A DNA stretch of 64,000 bases from JAJECS01 sp965198185 (lineage in GTDB: Bacteria; Chloroflexota; UBA11872): positions 248,001-312,000 of the forward strand of contig CBDAOU010000002.1 in NCBI GenBank assembly GCA_965198185.1. Reading direction: 5' to 3'. The notes under the pieces were generated by a model. It was not told the DNA's origin, made no database searches, and worked only from the letters and a program-made list of their open reading frames with translations. Shown here in pieces: positions 9,828 to 17,775 of this stretch. How positions within the stretch are numbered: position 1 is the first letter of the stretch; each line of letters opens with the position of its first letter. The translations under genes and the position numbers were made by a program.

Positions 9828-11007
9828 GAAAGCTCTGATTTAGTCCCAGGTCGCGGCCCGCCGGCAAGGCCTATGCTCAGAAGCGACGGCCAGCCGGTGA
9901 GGGCTCTGATGCACCCGCAACGCTCATTTGCCGACGTGGAGTATGACGGACAGCCGCGGCAGCCGCGGCGGGAGCGCTTGCTGCAGCGCATGGACGCGCT
10001 GCTGCCCTGGGCGCGGCTCGAAGCGCGCATCCGCCCGGTCTACCCGACCGGCGAGCGTGGTCGACCGCCCTACCCGCTGGCCCTGCTGCTGCGGATTCAC
10101 TGCGTGCAGCTGTTCTACAACCTCAGCGACCCGGCGATGGAAGACGCGTTGTACGACAGCGTGGCGGTGCAGCGGTTTGTGGGGCTGACGGCGCGGGATC
10201 CGCGGCCCGATGAGACGACGATCCTCCACTTCCGACACCTGCTGGAACGACACCACCTGGGCGAGGGGCTGCTGGTGGAGATCACCCAGCACCTGGCGAC
10301 GCAGGGCCTACGACTGCGCGAAGGCACGATCGTGGACGCGACCATCCTCGACGCGCCGGCGTCGACGAAGAACCGCGCGCAGGCACGCGATCCGGAGATG
10401 CATCAGGTGAAGAAGGGCAACCAGTGGTACTTCGGGATGAAGGCGCACATCGGGGTGGACGCCGCCACCGGGCTGGTGCACCGCGTGGCGACGACGGCGG
10501 CCAACGTGGCGGATATCACGCAAGTGCCGCAGCTCCTGCACGGCGCCGAGACGCGCGTGTGGGGCGATGCGGGCTACGCGGGGGTGGCCCGGCGCCCCGA
10601 GCACCAGGGCCGGTCGGTCGACTGGCAGGTGGCCTTGCGGCCGGGGCAGCGGCGGCGCTTGCCGCCGGACAGCGCCGCCGCCGAGGCGGAGCACCGCAAG
10701 GCCTCGATGCGCGCGAAGGTGGAGCATCCGTTTCTCTATGTGAAGCGCCACTTCGGCTACACCCAGGTGCGCTATCGGGGATTGGCCAAGAACCGCACCC
10801 GGCTGTGCCTGTTGTTCGGCTTCGCCAATCTGCTGCTGGCGGCGCGTGCCGCGCCGGGCTAAGCGGGCGCCGTGCGCCCTGCGCGGGGACGATGGCGCCC
10901 CCCGCACCCCATGACGGGCGGATCGAGCCCGCGCGTCGGCCCAGGCGACGATCCCGGCACCGCACGAACGCCCTGGCGCTCAGGTGCCCCAGTTGTTCAG
11001 AGGTTTC
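9828..11007 (+). mobile_element. IS5-group insertion sequence, 1180 bp
   Basis: Complete-looking element. The ends are imperfect inverted repeats: GAAAGCTCTGATTTA at the left and, on the other strand, GAAACCTCTGAACAA at the right. It is flanked on both sides by CTAG (9824-9827 and 11008-11011), which fits the 4-bp YTAR target duplication known for IS5. Length and single transposase gene are typical of the IS5 group. The right CTAG contains the stop codon of LRR3, so the insertion left that gene's frame intact. Confidence 0.9.
9873..10862 (+). CDS. IS5-group DDE transposase
   Basis: 329-residue transposase closely resembling IS5 of E. coli. Conserved blocks include GRPPYPLALLLRIHC, NLSDPAMEDALYD, TTILHFRHLLE, the first catalytic Asp in TIVDATILDAP, PEMHQVKKGNQWYFGMKAHIGVD, the second Asp in WGDAGY, and the catalytic Glu in AKVEHPF, followed by K.HFGY...RYRGL.KN. 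This is the full DDE set for cut-and-paste transposition, so the enzyme may be active. ATG 9873 opens the frame; ATG 9909 (MHPQRSFADVEY), preceded by GTGAGG, aligns better with the IS5 N-terminus and may be the real start. Confidence 0.95.
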   Translation: MLRSDGQPVRALMHPQRSFADVEYDGQPRQPRRERLLQRMDALLPWARLEARIRPVYPTGERGRPPYPLALLLRIHCVQLFYNLSDPAMEDALYDSVAVQRFVGLTARDPRPDETTILHFRHLLERHHLGEGLLVEITQHLATQGLRLREGTIVDATILDAPASTKNRAQARDPEMHQVKKGNQWYFGMKAHIGVDAATGLVHRVATTAANVADITQVPQLLHGAETRVWGDAGYAGVARRPEHQGRSVDWQVALRPGQRRRLPPDSAAAEAEHRKASMRAKVEHPFLYVKRHFGYTQVRYRGLAKNRTRLCLLFGFANLLLAARAAPG

Positions 11008-13920
11008 CTAGCTATCTCCGCAGAACGGCAGACCAAGCTGCCCAACGTCGTTGTATTGGACGTTTTGCAACCCTGCGGGAATGCATCCCGTGAAGCGGTT
11101 GCCTCCAGCGAAGCTAACGCTCCACAGATAGGGGAGGCGGCCTAGCTCCGGGGGAATCGCCCCGCTGAGATAGTTGCCCGCGAGCTCCAGGTTCACCAGA
11201 TAGGTGAGCTGGCCAAGACCCGGCGGTACCTCGCCAGTCAACGCGTTGTCAGAGAGTTCCAGCCCTCGGAGATTCGTAAGGCGAGCCAGCTCGGACGGGA
11301 TCTTCCCGCCGAGACCATTCTGCTGGAGATCCAGCCCGTCCAGGCTCCCGAGGCCGCCCAGCTCCCGTGGGATCGCTCCACTCAACTGGTTTTCGCTGAG
11401 ACGCAGCGTCCGCAGGTTGGCGAGGCGACCCAACTCCGGTGGGATAGTCCCGCTCAATTGATTCCGGGAGAGATCCAGCCAATCCAGGTCAGCGAGGTGC
11501 CCGAGCGCTGCGGGGATCGACCCACCCAACAGATTGCCTTCGAGATGCAGTGATCGCAGTTTGGCGATCCCGCCCAACTCGGGTGGGATCGATCCACTCA
11601 AGTGGTTCTGCCCGAGATCCAGCCACCGAAGATTGGCAAGACGGATCAATTCGGGCGGGATCGCTCCCGTCAACTGATTCTCCGCGACCGACAGATCTCT
11701 CAGATTCGAGAGGCGACTCAACTCGGGGGGAATAGTCCCGCTCAATTGGTTCCCGCCGAGCCGCAGCCATCGCAGCTTAGTGAGGCGGCTCAACTCGCGC
11801 GGGATCGCGCCGCTGAGTTGGTTCTCATAGAGGTTCAGCTCCCGCAGGTGGGCGAGTTCCCCCAACTCTGCCGGTATCTCCCCCACCAACTGATTCTCCG
11901 CAAGGCGCAACTCCAAGACTCGGCCCGTGTGGTCGGTGATTACCCCGTGCCATTCGCTGATCGGTGATTCGCTCAGCCAATTGTTGTTGTTCGCCCAGTT
12001 TGGCCCGCCGGTCGCGCGATAGAGCGCAACGAGCACGGCCCGGTCACGGTCTGGCGCAGGCGTCTCCGCCGGCTCGGAGACAGGTGCGGCGCAAAATGCC
12101 AGGCCAAGTCCGGCAAGGTCATTGGTCCGCACCGCACGCAGTTCGTGGAGGATGCAGCCGGTGAATTCATCGTTGCCACCGAGCGTGAGCTCGTCGAGAT
12201 TGTCGAGTCGGCCCAGTTCGATCGGGATTGCCCCACCCAACTGGTTGCCGTGGAGACGCAACACTTCCAGATTGGAAAGACGGCCCAACTCAGGTGGGAT
12301 CGCGCCAGTCAATTGGTTCCTCGCGAGATCCAGGCGTCGTAGATCGAAGTGGCTGCCCAACGCCGACGGGATCGTCCCGCTCAGCTGATTGTCACGGAGG
12401 ATGAGCGATTCCAGATTGGCAAGGTTGCCCAACGCCGGCGGGATCGCCCCGGTGAGATGATTCTCTTCGAGCCACAGCCGTGTCAGCCTTAACATGCTGC
12501 CCAACTCCCGGGGGATTGCTCCACTCAACTGGTTGTCACCGAGATTCAGCCATTCCAGGCGAGCGAGGCGACCTAGTTCCCCGGGGATGGTCCCGGTGAG
12601 GCGATTCTCGTCGAGAATCAGCCATTCCAGGCTTGCAAGCCGGCTCAACTCCCAGGGAATTGCTCCACTCAACCGGTTTGCAGCGAGTTCCAACCAAACC
12701 AGGTTGGCGAGGCGACTTAGCTCCCGGGGAATCGCCCCGCTCAGCCTGTTGTGCGAGAGCCAAAGCGTTCGCAGATTGGCGAGGCGGCTCAACTCCAGCG
12801 GAATCGCCCCACTGAGCCGATTCCTCGAGAGATTCAGGTTTCTCAGGTTGGGGAGATTGCCCAGTTCAGGCGGAATCTCTCCATACAACCGATTGTCAGC
12901 GAGCGACAGCTGACGAATATGCGGGAGGCTGCCCAACACTGATGGGATCTCACCAGTGAGCTGGTTTTCCCCGAGCCACAAGGCCGTCACCCGGCCGGTG
13001 CGGTCAATTCTGACGCCATGCCATTCACCAAGCGGCGCCTCGCTCAACCAGTTGGTGCGGTTTTCCCAGTTGGGTCCGTCGGTAGCGTGGAAGAGCTGGA
13101 CCAGGGCATCCCGGTCGGAGGCTGGCGGAGGCGCGGGGGGAGGCGGTGGTGGCGGCGCCGGCGTGGGGAGCGCGAATCTCGGCAACCACGCCACTGCGTC
13201 GCGCGTCACCGGTGCCTTGGCTGCGTCCGGAATGATCACGTTGCTCAGCTTCTTTACCTTGTCGGGCACGTTCTGGAGGTTCACCCGCCCGACGGTCGTT
13301 CCCGGCGCGGGCACGTTCCAGATCACGAACACCGTCCGCTGGGCGCGCAGCATTTGCAGGCCCTGCGGGTGGTCGTTGACCTCTCGCTCCTCGTAGCTGA
13401 TCGGCAGCCCGTAGAGATTCAGCCAGTCGGGCTCGCTGAGGAACCGTTCCTTGATCGCCGCGTTCTGGTCCAGCAGCGCCAGGTGGTTCCGGGTGATGGT
13501 GGCGAAGTCGGCGCCGCGATCGGCCTCAAGCACCTGGTGCGGGGGCACGTTGGGCAGCTCCACCTCGGGATACCGGTTCGCCAGCACATCGAGGGTGTTG
13601 AAGTAGTTCATGCGGCTCTTGCCGGGGTCCCACTGGAGGATGACCTTCTGGAAGGCCTGCAGGGTGAAGGGGCCGTTGACCCAGCGCTGGCTGATGGGAT
13701 GGCCGATGGCTTGCAGGTCGCGCTCGCGGACAAAGTCCCAAATTGGCACACCATTGGTGTTGGTGACGGCGTAGCCATCGTTGGGATCCGTGGTGTCCCC
13801 GCCGGTGATGGTGAAGAGGCAGCCGTCGACGAGGGCGACGCCCTCGCACTCGAGCGCCGCCGCCGACGGCCAGACAGTCAGCGCGGCCACGGCGGCGATG
13901 GCCAGCACCGCGAGCACCAC
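11008..13920 (-). CDS. LRR3: secreted leucine-rich-repeat protein with two LRR blocks
   Basis: 970 residues from GTG 13920. Signal core, then the family N-terminal domain (about 20-260) and Pro-rich linker. There are two complete LRR units in series: N-cap FHATDGPNWENRTNWLSE plus 11 LRRs and cap CILHELRAV..LGLAFC, then a second N-cap YRATGGPNWANNNNWLSE plus 11 LRRs and cap CIPAGLQNV..LGLPFC. Alignment to LRR4 and LRR5 puts the ancestral start 14 codons upstream at 13962, but that codon reads ATA (frame IPQFRLHDRWRRLRV). Starting at GTG 13920 removes the positively charged n-region of the signal peptide, so export or expression may be impaired. The stop codon TAG lies within the CTAG target duplication of IS5. 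Confidence 0.8.
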   Translation of the reverse strand: MVLAVLAIAAVAALTVWPSAAALECEGVALVDGCLFTITGGDTTDPNDGYAVTNTNGVPIWDFVRERDLQAIGHPISQRWVNGPFTLQAFQKVILQWDPGKSRMNYFNTLDVLANRYPEVELPNVPPHQVLEADRGADFATITRNHLALLDQNAAIKERFLSEPDWLNLYGLPISYEEREVNDHPQGLQMLRAQRTVFVIWNVPAPGTTVGRVNLQNVPDKVKKLSNVIIPDAAKAPVTRDAVAWLPRFALPTPAPPPPPPPAPPPASDRDALVQLFHATDGPNWENRTNWLSEAPLGEWHGVRIDRTGRVTALWLGENQLTGEIPSVLGSLPHIRQLSLADNRLYGEIPPELGNLPNLRNLNLSRNRLSGAIPLELSRLANLRTLWLSHNRLSGAIPRELSRLANLVWLELAANRLSGAIPWELSRLASLEWLILDENRLTGTIPGELGRLARLEWLNLGDNQLSGAIPRELGSMLRLTRLWLEENHLTGAIPPALGNLANLESLILRDNQLSGTIPSALGSHFDLRRLDLARNQLTGAIPPELGRLSNLEVLRLHGNQLGGAIPIELGRLDNLDELTLGGNDEFTGCILHELRAVRTNDLAGLGLAFCAAPVSEPAETPAPDRDRAVLVALYRATGGPNWANNNNWLSESPISEWHGVITDHTGRVLELRLAENQLVGEIPAELGELAHLRELNLYENQLSGAIPRELSRLTKLRWLRLGGNQLSGTIPPELSRLSNLRDLSVAENQLTGAIPPELIRLANLRWLDLGQNHLSGSIPPELGGIAKLRSLHLEGNLLGGSIPAALGHLADLDWLDLSRNQLSGTIPPELGRLANLRTLRLSENQLSGAIPRELGGLGSLDGLDLQQNGLGGKIPSELARLTNLRGLELSDNALTGEVPPGLGQLTYLVNLELAGNYLSGAIPPELGRLPYLWSVSFAGGNRFTGCIPAGLQNVQYNDVGQLGLPFCGDS

Positions 13921-14026
13921 GCGCAGCCGGCGCCACCGATCATGCAGTCGGAACTGCGGTATTTTGGCCGCCCCCTAGCGTCGAAAGTCTGGCGGAGTCC
14001 CGCGTTCCGCCAGTCCGGCCAGTTGG

Positions 14027-14032
14027 AGTCTA
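14027..14032 (-). promoter_or_regulatory. conserved TAGACT hexamer upstream of LRR3
   Basis: Minus-strand TAGACT ending 65 nt before the aligned ATA codon at 13962. It lies just upstream of the LRR4 stop, in the 83-bp LRR3-LRR4 gap. Confidence 0.35.
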
Positions 14033-14045
14033 TCTGCCGGATGCT

Positions 14046-15722
14046 CTAGCTATTTCCGCAGAACGGCAGATCGAGCCAATTGACGTCACTCTGGTCGACA
14101 TCACTCAAACCGTCGGGAATGCACCCCGTGTATTGGTTGTTGCTGCCGAGGAACAGATATTCCAAGTTGGCGAGGCCGCCCAACTCGGACGGGATCTCTC
14201 CACTTAGCTGGTTGTTGTAGAGCCGCAGCGCCCTAAGGTTGGAAAGGCCGCCGAATTCGGACGGGATCGCTCCGGTCAGCCGGTTGTCGGCGAGATACAA
14301 CCATCTCAGACTGCCCAGTCGCCCGAGCGCCGGCGGAATCGGTCCACTTAGCTGATTTCTGTCGAGCGACAGCATCCATAGCTTTGCAAGGTTGCCCAAT
14401 TGGGGTGGGATCGCCCCGGTCAACTGGTTGTTCTGGAGATCCAGGTGCTCTAGATCGGTGAGGCGACCCAGCAAAGGCGGTATCCCCCCGCTAAGCCGGT
14501 TGCCTCCGAGCCCCAGCGCTCGCAAGCGAAACAGATTCCCGAGTTCGGGTGGGATCGCCCCGCGCAACTGGTTGCCGCCAAGGCGCAACCCTTGCAGATC
14601 GGCGGCGTTGCCCAGCGCGGGCGGGATCGTCCCGTGAAGCTGATTGTCGCTGAGGTCCAACCACCGCAACTTGCCGAGGTAGCCCAGCGCGGGCGGGATG
14701 GTCCCGAGCAACCGGCTGTCGCGAAGCCGCAATGCAATGACCTGGGCGTGGCCGTCCGCCGTGACGCCATGCCAGTCATCGAGCGGCGCCTCGCTCAGCC
14801 AGTTGGTGTTGTTCGTCCAGTTCGGTCCTCCGGTGGCGTGGTAGAGCCGGATCAGCGCTTCCCGGTCGGAAGCTGGCGGGAGGGGAAGCGGTGGGGGCGG
14901 AGCCGGTGTGTCCGCCAACACGGGCGCCGGCAGCGTGAACAGCGGCAGGTACGCAACCGCGTCTGCCAGGACTGGCGCCTCCGCCGCGTCGGGAATGATC
15001 ACGTTGCTGAGCTTCTTCGCCTTGTCGGGCACGTTCTGGAGATTCACCCGGCCAATCGTGGTTCCCGGAGCCGGTACGTTCCAGATCACGAACACCGTGC
15101 GCTGCGCCCGCAGTATCTGCAGGCCTTGCGAATTCCCGTTGACCTCCCGCTCCTCGTAGCGGATGGGCAGCCCGTAGAGGTTCAACCAGTCCGGCTCGCT
15201 GAGGAAGCGCTCCTTGATGGCCGCGTTCTGGTCCAGCAGCGCCAGGTGGTTCCGGGTGATGGTGGCGAAATCGGCGCCCCGATCGGCCTCAAGCACCTGG
15301 TGCGGGGGCACGTTGGGCAGCTCCACCTCGGGATACCGGTTCGCCAGCACATCGAGGGTGTTGAAGTAGTTCATGCGGCTCTTGCCGGGGTCCCACTGGA
15401 GGATGACCTTCTGGAAGGCCTGCAGGGTGAAGGGGCCGTTGACCCAGCGCTGGCTGATGGGATAGCCGAGGCCCTGCAGGTCGCGCTGGCGGACGAAGTC
15501 CCAGAGCGGAACGCCGTGGGTATTGGTGACGGCATAGCCGTCGTCCGGATCGGCGGTATCGCCGCCGGTGATGGTGAAGAGGCAGCCGTCGTCGAGGGCG
15601 ATGCCTTCGCACTCCAACGCCGCCGCCGGCCAAACGCCCAGCGCCGCCACCACGGCAATGGCGAGCACCGCGAGCACCACGCGCAGGCGCCGCCGCCGAT
15701 CATGCAGGCGAAGCTTCGGCAT
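14046..15722 (-). CDS. LRR4: secreted leucine-rich-repeat protein, 8 LRRs
   Basis: Shortest member of the array, about 558 residues from ATG 15722 (MPKLRLHDRR); the frame is open to 15764. Signal peptide ending WPAAALEC, family N-terminal domain with TITGGDTADPDDGYAVTN and LYGLPIRYEE, linker, N-cap YHATGGPNWTNNTNWLSE, 8 LRRs and cap CIPDGLSDV..LDLPFCGNS. It is a mosaic: 14827-15038 is identical to LRR2, 15282-15462 is identical to 13519-13700 of LRR3, and the first LRR (GTIPPALGYLGKLR) is closest to LRR1. The pattern suggests recent gene conversion. Function is unknown; surface binding is inferred. Confidence 0.85.
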   Translation of the reverse strand: MPKLRLHDRRRRLRVVLAVLAIAVVAALGVWPAAALECEGIALDDGCLFTITGGDTADPDDGYAVTNTHGVPLWDFVRQRDLQGLGYPISQRWVNGPFTLQAFQKVILQWDPGKSRMNYFNTLDVLANRYPEVELPNVPPHQVLEADRGADFATITRNHLALLDQNAAIKERFLSEPDWLNLYGLPIRYEEREVNGNSQGLQILRAQRTVFVIWNVPAPGTTIGRVNLQNVPDKAKKLSNVIIPDAAEAPVLADAVAYLPLFTLPAPVLADTPAPPPPLPLPPASDREALIRLYHATGGPNWTNNTNWLSEAPLDDWHGVTADGHAQVIALRLRDSRLLGTIPPALGYLGKLRWLDLSDNQLHGTIPPALGNAADLQGLRLGGNQLRGAIPPELGNLFRLRALGLGGNRLSGGIPPLLGRLTDLEHLDLQNNQLTGAIPPQLGNLAKLWMLSLDRNQLSGPIPPALGRLGSLRWLYLADNRLTGAIPSEFGGLSNLRALRLYNNQLSGEIPSELGGLANLEYLFLGSNNQYTGCIPDGLSDVDQSDVNWLDLPFCGNS

Positions 15723-16124
15723 GGCATCCCCCACGCAGCGGCAGGCAGCCTGGCAGCCCGCCACGAACCGCCCGATCAGCCAGACAGCGCCAATCTACTG
15801 TACGTGCCTTTCTTTGTGTCACAGGGTGGCGGCGGGCGCGGGACGTCTGGTTTGGCATCGAGTGGCCGGGGCAGCTCCTAGCCTCGGCGCCCATGGCGGT
15901 GGGTGGCAGCCTGTCCCACGGTGAGGTCACAGCTTCCCCGCTTGAGCTCGGAATGCCAGCTGGGGCGAATTGAGCGCGCGCGGCGTGAGCGAATCCCCAG
16001 GCTGCACGCAGCCTGGGCCACCGGGGCACGGGAGATCGTGCCGTGGTGTTCGTGGGGCCGGCGATGCCCAGGCTTGTCTCCGAACGCTACGCTGGGACGT
16101 CGCTCCCACCACCTCCGAGGCGCC
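15723..16124. other. divergent intergenic region, LRR4 / glycosidase-like gene
   Basis: About 400 bp. It carries the LRR4 promoter-like hexamer in its first 80 bp. The remainder is open in several frames, including an in-frame extension of the next gene up to 15903, but shows nothing recognisable. Confidence 0.5.
15792..15797 (-). promoter_or_regulatory. conserved TAGATT hexamer upstream of LRR4
   Basis: Minus-strand TAGATT ending 70 nt before ATG 15722. TGTGACAC lies about 17-19 nt further upstream and could act as a -35. Confidence 0.45.
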
Positions 16125-17648
16125 ATGTTTCTGGCTTACGCCCCCGATCGGATCGCCAAGGACATCGGCGCCGATCGCCAGCTCTTCATCGACGACGACG
16201 TGGTCGCCGTCGTCAAGAACGTCACCCGCCGCTTCCACCACCCCATCAAGCACCCGGCCAACCCGATGATCGAGAACGATCAGCCGTGGGAGGTGGTGCC
16301 CTACTTCCGCAGCTGCTCGTTCAACGTGCTGCGCGATCCGGAAGACGGCCTGTTCAAGTGCTGGTATGAGGACTATCACAACTACTGGGGCAGCAAGGGC
16401 GTCCCGCGCCTGGGGAGCCGCATCTACTACGCGCAGTCAACCGACGGCATCACCTGGGAGAAGCCGCTGCTGGGGCGCCACGCCATCGACGGCCGCGACA
16501 CAAACACGCTCATCGTGTCGCCGGATGCCAACGACGAGTCCACCCTGTTCCCGTCGATCATGCTGGACCCGACAGAAACGGATCACAGCCGCCGGTTCAA
16601 GAAGGTCCACGTCTACCGCGTCGGCAGGCGCGGGATGGGACTGGGTTTGGCGACGTCGGGCAACGGCCTCGACTGGTCCCGCCATCCGGCGAACCCGATC
16701 ATCCCGGAGTGGGCTGCCGACTGCCAGGTGCTGACGTACGACGAGCTCGATGAGAAATATGTGCTCTGGGGCCGCTACGGCGACTCCGCCGGCGAAGCCT
16801 GGCACCCCGAGTTCGACCACTGGTTCAGCCCGGTGTGGCCGAGCCAGCCCGAGGGCGTGTGGGGAACCCGCCGCCGGGTCTGGCGGCTGGAGAGCCAGGA
16901 CCTGGTCAACTGGTCGCCCGCGGAATTGATCTTCGAGCCCGGCCCGGCGGACAACCTGGACGACGGGCACTACAGCTTCGTGCCCTGGCGAGCCGGCGAG
17001 ATGCACCTGGGCGTCCTCAACGTGCTGCACACCGTGGACGACACGCTGGACATGTATCTGCTGTACAGCCGCGACGGGCACCAGTGGCATCGGTTCACCG
17101 AGCACCGGCCGTTCGTGCCGCGCGGTCCCGCGGGCGCCTACGACGCGCTCGACAACGAGACGACGGTGCAGCCGCTCGTGGTCGGGGATGAGCTGTGGTT
17201 CTACTACGGCGGCAACAACGTGCATCACGACTGGTGGATCATCGGCAGCGGGCAGGGGCTCGACGTGCCGGAGGTCCACGACCCGAGCATCGCCGCGAAT
17301 GGCCACCACCTGTGCCTGGCGACGCTGCGCTACGACGGCTACGTGTCGCTCGACGCCACGGTGCGTGAGGGCTACGTGGAGACCAAGCCGGTGAGGCCGA
17401 CCGGCGGCCAGCTCTTCATCAACGCCCGCTGCGAGCCCGGCGGTTACGTGGAGGCGGAGGTGATGGATCCCTTCAACGACGTGTGGCCGGGCTTCGAGCG
17501 CGCCGACTGCCAGCGATTCGAGGGCGACAGCATCAGCCACAACCTCACCTGGTCGGGCGGCGCTCCCGGCGACCTGCGGGGCGGCATCAAGCTGCGGTTC
17601 CACCTGCGGCGCGCCGAGTTGTACAGCTTCGGCTTTGGCGCTGCCTGA
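16125..17648 (+). CDS. five-bladed beta-propeller glycosidase-like protein (GH32/GH43 fold)
   Basis: About 507 residues from ATG 16125 (MFLAYAPDRIAKDIGADRQ); the frame is open to 15903 but the upstream part has no protein-like character. Features of uncharacterised GH32/43-like proteins: RQLFIDDDVV near the N-terminus, KCWYEDY, IYYAQSTDGITWEKP, SGNGLDWSRHPANPI, a C-terminal beta domain (EAEVMDPF..VWPGFERADC..F.GDS) and GIKLRFHLRRAELYSFGF at the end. These proteins are generally taken to act on sugars, but the substrate is not known and I cannot assign catalytic residues. No signal peptide is seen. It is wedged between divergent LRR4 and co-directional LRR5. Confidence 0.7.
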   Translation: MFLAYAPDRIAKDIGADRQLFIDDDVVAVVKNVTRRFHHPIKHPANPMIENDQPWEVVPYFRSCSFNVLRDPEDGLFKCWYEDYHNYWGSKGVPRLGSRIYYAQSTDGITWEKPLLGRHAIDGRDTNTLIVSPDANDESTLFPSIMLDPTETDHSRRFKKVHVYRVGRRGMGLGLATSGNGLDWSRHPANPIIPEWAADCQVLTYDELDEKYVLWGRYGDSAGEAWHPEFDHWFSPVWPSQPEGVWGTRRRVWRLESQDLVNWSPAELIFEPGPADNLDDGHYSFVPWRAGEMHLGVLNVLHTVDDTLDMYLLYSRDGHQWHRFTEHRPFVPRGPAGAYDALDNETTVQPLVVGDELWFYYGGNNVHHDWWIIGSGQGLDVPEVHDPSIAANGHHLCLATLRYDGYVSLDATVREGYVETKPVRPTGGQLFINARCEPGGYVEAEVMDPFNDVWPGFERADCQRFEGDSISHNLTWSGGAPGDLRGGIKLRFHLRRAELYSFGFGAA

Positions 17649-17697
17649 GGGCACGCTCCCCGGCGTGGCGGGGTGTTCGCCCGCGCGCCGCAGCGCG

Positions 17698-17703
17698 TAG
17701 AGT
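17698..17703 (+). promoter_or_regulatory. conserved TAGAGT hexamer upstream of LRR5
   Basis: Plus-strand TAGAGT ending 73 nt before ATG 17776, the plus-strand counterpart of the hexamers before LRR1-LRR4. Confidence 0.45.
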
Positions 17704-17775
17704 AACTTCGTGCCGACTGGATCGTCGGGCGGTCCCGGCGCGTGGCGGGCTGTCGGCTGCACCTTGAGGGGCGTC

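Noticed and set aside
4489..14780. Long plus-strand open frames opposite LRR1-LRR4.
   Set aside because: They are shadows created by codon bias; they read as repetitive Arg/Ser/Pro- or Gln/Val-rich peptides with LRR periodicity and no signals of their own.
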